Assembly: GCA_011051925.1 (NCBI GenBank)
Contig: DRKE01000150.1
Location: 1 to 16,658, forward strand
Length of the DNA: 16,658 bases
Direction: 5' to 3'
Origin: Deltaproteobacteria bacterium
Lineage (GTDB): Bacteria > Myxococcota_A > UBA9160 > UBA4427
The number at the start of each line of letters is the position of its first letter. Within the stretch, counting starts at the first letter, position 1. Below the pieces are notes generated by a model. It was not told where the DNA came from. It saw only the letters and a list, made by a program, of their open reading frames with translations, and searched no databases. The position numbers and the translations under genes were made by a program. Positions 13,539 through 16,658 of the stretch are shown piece after piece.

Positions 13539-16500
13539 AGACAGCCCCGTTCGGCGGTGCACCGCCCTCTGGTTCACTCGCCTCTATGCTGAATCGGGTC
13601 CGAATGTACTTCCGCGCGCTATCGGGGTCGAGCTTCACCGTGCCCGGTCCACTCCGCACGAAGAAGTCGCCCTCGGGGTTCGCCTCCAAACCCTTCCACT
13701 TGAGGTACACCGGCTCCGGACTGCGCTGGCAGCTGACGACGCAGACGGTCTTGCCCCGCACGATCTGGCACTTCGGGTCGATGCAGGTCCCGGCGCGATC
13801 GCCGAGGCCGTTGCGGACGACCTGGGCCAAGTGGCGCATGAACTTGTCGTCGCTCTCGAGCTGGTCGCGCTCGATCCCGATGATGCCGCCGTCGTCGGAA
13901 ACGCCGATCAGGAGGTCACCGCCCTCGGTGTTCAGGAACGCCGCGATGGTCTTGAGTACGGCGGGGGTCACGGTCTTGTCGTCCTTGCGGTCCTTCTTCA
14001 GATTCCATCGAAGGGTGGACTTGAACTCGAGCGTCTTCGACTCGCCGCGCTGGATCAGCTCCTCGGCGCTGCGGTGCGCTCGTAGGTACTGGTCGAAGAG
14101 GAAGTTCTTGACCACCTCACCAAAGGTGCGGTCGTCGGTGATGCGCTTGTAGAGCTCGAAGTTCGAGTCGACGATCTCCTGGATCACGTGCTCGACCTTC
14201 TGGTCGAAGGTCAGCCGCACATTCTCCCGCGTGTTGACCCGCGCCGCGGCGTCGAGAGCTGCGTCTTCGTCGAGCTTGTCCATCATCTGTTCGAGGGTCA
14301 CGTGGTGCTCGGGGCCGAGATTGAGACCGAAGCGCTCATTCAGCTCGGCGATGATGCGCGAGAGCGGCTCGAGCTCCTCGGCCGCGATTCCGTGTGGGCT
14401 CTTCGTGCTCGCAGGGTCCAGCACGCTGGGCTTGCGTTCGAGCGCGATCTTCCCACTTCCGGTCTGCTGGATCCGGTACGACTCCATGTCGATGTTCCGC
14501 TGTACTTCTCGCGGCAGCTCCTCGCGGTCGGCTGGCAGCAGCCGCCGCAGATGGCGGGCGAAGACGTAGAGCTTCTCGAGGCCGGCGTCGGCGAAGGGCA
14601 TCACCTGGGCGAGGAATGCGTAGAGGCGGACGAAGTCGGTGAGCTGGCCGCGGAAGTCCGCGCGCTCCTCCTCGGACAGCGCCTCGAAGCGCTCGACCAG
14701 CGGCGCCAGGGCCGCGTAGAGCCGGTCCTGCGTCGCCCTGGGGTCGAACCAGACTTTCCCGAAGGCCTCGACGTCCGCTTCGGTGTAGACCGGGAACGCA
14801 GCGAGCCGCGTCTCCATCTCGTAGAGGAGGTTCGGATCGGTGGCCTCGGAGAGGAGCGTCGTCTCGTAGTAGGGTTCGAAGGCGGCCTGGATCTCCTCCG
14901 CTTCGTTGGCGAAGTCGAGCACCATCGTTCCCTTTTTCTCCGGATGCGTCCGGTTGAGACGCGAGAGCGTCTGGACGGCGTTCACGCCGCCGAGCTTCTT
15001 GTCCACGTACATCGTGTGGAGCAACGGCTGGTCGAACCCGGTCTGGAACTTGTTCGCGACGACGAGGAAGCGGTGCTCTGGGAGCTCGAACATCTTCGCG
15101 GTCTGCGTCTCGGGAAAGCCGTTCATGTTGGCCTCGGTGTAGTCCTGGCCGCCGTCCTTCACGGTTCCGGAGAACGCCACCAGCGCCTTGAACGGATCGC
15201 CCCGCTCGGCGAGGTAGCGATCCAGAGCGAGCCGATAGCGGACTGCGTGCAGGCGCGAGCGCGTCACGATCATGGCCTTGGCCTTGCCCCCGATCTCGCT
15301 CTGCACCTGCGCCGCGAAGTGCTCGACCATGATCTTCACCTTCTCCGCGATGGCGTGCGGGTGCAGCTCGACGAAGGACTTGAGCAGGTACTCGGCCTTG
15401 CGCTTGTCGTAGCGCGGGTCGTCCTCGATCTTCTTGAGAAGCCGCCAGTAGGCCTTGTAAGTGGTGTAGTTCTCGAGGACGTCGAGGATGAAGCCCTCCT
15501 CGATCGCCTGGCGCATGCTGTAGAGGTGGAAAGGTGCGAATTTGCCATCCGGTCGCCTCGTGCCGAACAGTTCGAGCGTCTTGGGCTTGGGCGTGGCCGT
15601 GAAGGCGAAGAGCGAGAGGTTCGGGGCGTGGCCGCGCTTGACCGCCTCGGCGAGCGCCAAGTTGTCCAGCTCATTCTCGTCCGATTCGGCCGCCGTGTCT
15701 TCCCGCTCGGCCTCGTCGAGGTCGTTGCTGGCGAGCGACGCCTTGAGCGACTTTGTCGTCTCCCCGGACTGCGAGGAGTGCGCCTCGTCGACGATCACGG
15801 CGAAGCGCCTCCCGGGCAGCTCGCCGATCTGGTCGGCGATCACCGGGAACTTCTGGAGCGTGGTGACGATGATCGTCTTGCCCGACTCGAGCGCCTCCTT
15901 GAGTTGACGCGAGGTGGTGTCGATGTTCTCGACCACGCCAAGCGTCTGCTCGAACTGGCGAATCGTCCTCTGGAGCTGGCGATCGAGCACACGGCGGTCG
16001 GTCACCACGACGATCGAGTCGAAGACGCGCCGGTCGTCCGCGTCGTGCAGCGTCGAGAGCTGGTGGGCGAGCCAGGCGATGGTGAAGCTCTTGCCGCTTC
16101 CGGCCGAGTGCTGGATGAGGTAGCGCTGGCCGGGCCCGCGGGCCCGCGCGTCCGCGATCAGCTTGCGTACACAGTCGAGCTGCTGGTAGCGCGGGAAGAT
16201 GAGGAAGCGCTTCCCTGTCTTGCGCCCCTTCTCGTCCTCCTCCTGTACCTCGTGGATGAACTGCCGCACGAGGTCGAGCACGCTGTCCTTGGCCCAGGCC
16301 TCCTCCCACAGGTACGCGGTCGCGTAGCCTTCTTGCGTCGGCGGCACGGGCGGGTTGCCGGCGCCACCGAACTTACCCCGGTTGAAGGGCAGGAAGCGCG
16401 TCCTTGCACCCTGCAGGTGCGTCGTGACGTAGACGAGATCCGGGTCCGCCGCGAAGTGCGCGAGGCAGCGGCCGTAGGTCAGCAGCGGCTCGCGTGGGTC

Positions 16501-16658
16501 GCGATCGGTCTTGTACTGGTGGATCGCGTCTTCGACGCTCTGGCCGGTGAGCGGGTTCTTGAGCTCGGCGGTGAAGATCGGGATACCATTCAGGAAGAGC
16601 GCGAGGTCGAGGCTGTTCTCGTTCTTGGTGCTGTAGTGGAGCTGACGCACCACGGCGA
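13537..16658 (-). CDS. hsdR: Type I restriction enzyme HsdR subunit with C-terminal Schlafen/AlbA_2-like domain (5' end outside window)
   Basis: The frame is open through the right edge, so the N-terminus is missing; 1,038 residues are visible counting from the Val codon at 16653. The PD-(D/E)xK nuclease core is present: D16, E30-x-K32 in FTAELKN, with the 14-residue D-to-E spacing of EcoR124I HsdR. The SF2 motor follows: Walker A HSAGSGKS (182-189), DEAH (289-292), FTATPK (351-356), QTGFDQPLLHTMYVDK (537-552) and QTLSRLNRTHPEK (561-573). A helical C-terminal region runs to about 860. After it, where HsdR normally ends, residues about 865-1020 form an extra domain with ESKTLEFK (871-878) and AAFLNTEGGDLLIGVSDDG (904-922), the signature of AlbA_2/Schlafen-type domains. 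HsdR translocates DNA and cuts it in complex with HsdM and HsdS, expected beyond the right edge. Confidence 0.94.
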   Translation of the reverse strand, partial: AVVRQLHYSTKNENSLDLALFLNGIPIFTAELKNPLTGQSVEDAIHQYKTDRDPREPLLTYGRCLAHFAADPDLVYVTTHLQGARTRFLPFNRGKFGGAGNPPVPPTQEGYATAYLWEEAWAKDSVLDLVRQFIHEVQEEDEKGRKTGKRFLIFPRYQQLDCVRKLIADARARGPGQRYLIQHSAGSGKSFTIAWLAHQLSTLHDADDRRVFDSIVVVTDRRVLDRQLQRTIRQFEQTLGVVENIDTTSRQLKEALESGKTIIVTTLQKFPVIADQIGELPGRRFAVIVDEAHSSQSGETTKSLKASLASNDLDEAEREDTAAESDENELDNLALAEAVKRGHAPNLSLFAFTATPKPKTLELFGTRRPDGKFAPFHLYSMRQAIEEGFILDVLENYTTYKAYWRLLKKIEDDPRYDKRKAEYLLKSFVELHPHAIAEKVKIMVEHFAAQVQSEIGGKAKAMIVTRSRLHAVRYRLALDRYLAERGDPFKALVAFSGTVKDGGQDYTEANMNGFPETQTAKMFELPEHRFLVVANKFQTGFDQPLLHTMYVDKKLGGVNAVQTLSRLNRTHPEKKGTMVLDFANEAEEIQAAFEPYYETTLLSEATDPNLLYEMETRLAAFPVYTEADVEAFGKVWFDPRATQDRLYAALAPLVERFEALSEEERADFRGQLTDFVRLYAFLAQVMPFADAGLEKLYVFARHLRRLLPADREELPREVQRNIDMESYRIQQTGSGKIALERKPSVLDPASTKSPHGIAAEELEPLSRIIAELNERFGLNLGPEHHVTLEQMMDKLDEDAALDAAARVNTRENVRLTFDQKVEHVIQEIVDSNFELYKRITDDRTFGEVVKNFLFDQYLRAHRSAEELIQRGESKTLEFKSTLRWNLKKDRKDDKTVTPAVLKTIAAFLNTEGGDLLIGVSDDGGIIGIERDQLESDDKFMRHLAQVVRNGLGDRAGTCIDPKCQIVRGKTVCVVSCQRSPEPVYLKWKGLEANPEGDFFVRSGPGTVKLDPDSARKYIRTRFSIEASEPEGGAPPNGAV

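Noticed and set aside
13512..13540. Perfect TTGACA (13512-13517) as a plus-strand promoter
   Set aside because: At 17-nt spacing the -10 would be TGTTAG, a poor match, and it would read antisense into the end of hsdR.
12766..13592. Open frames of 65-260 codons in the spacer after the kinase
   Set aside because: They overlap one another in several frames, have no good ribosome binding sites and no recognisable sequence.
1..16658. CRISPR arrays, insertion sequences, transposases or integrases
   Set aside because: No regularly spaced repeats and no transposase or integrase motifs were seen on either strand.

Overview
The window is GC-rich, densely coded bacterial DNA with nine intact genes and one partial gene at each end. 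The mix is typical of an uncultured deltaproteobacterial-type lineage such as Myxococcota or Binatota: an F420/flavin luciferase-like oxidoreductase, a soluble P450, a cytoplasmic AP-superfamily phosphodiesterase ending in a RLRALGYLDG-type tail, an NHL-repeat lipoprotein and a PaaI-like thioesterase. This assignment rests on gene content and base composition only. No 16S rRNA or tRNA gene was recognised.

Left part (1-5335): a GT2 glycosyltransferase runs off the left edge on the minus strand. It is divergent from a hotdog acyl-CoA thioesterase. A lipoprotein with NHL-type beta-propeller repeats follows on the minus strand, and then a cytochrome P450 on the plus strand. The divergent spacers carry small inverted repeats, several built on CCGGAA/TTCCGG half-sites.

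Middle (5320-8027): a minus-strand pair encodes an NAD-type isocitrate/isopropylmalate-family dehydrogenase and, 26 nt downstream, an alkaline-phosphatase-superfamily phosphodiesterase. The 3' end of the phosphodiesterase gene overlaps the 3' end of the P450 gene by 16 bp.

Plus-strand run (8417-12753): a ribosomal protein L3 gene stands outside any S10-type ribosomal operon. It is followed closely by a luciferase-like monooxygenase, a short sulfotransferase and a membrane-bound hybrid-less PAS histidine kinase. L3, the monooxygenase and the sulfotransferase are tightly spaced and probably co-transcribed. The kinase has its own ribosome binding site about 80 nt further on.

Right part (12754-16658): about 0.8 kb with no gene I can support contains hairpins and a short direct repeat. 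It separates the housekeeping genes from a type I restriction HsdR subunit, whose start lies beyond the right edge. This HsdR has nuclease and helicase motifs and then an extra C-terminal domain resembling the Schlafen/AlbA_2 family. This fusion is the most unusual feature of the window and suggests that a defence island begins here and extends to the right. The free-standing L3 gene is the second notable point.
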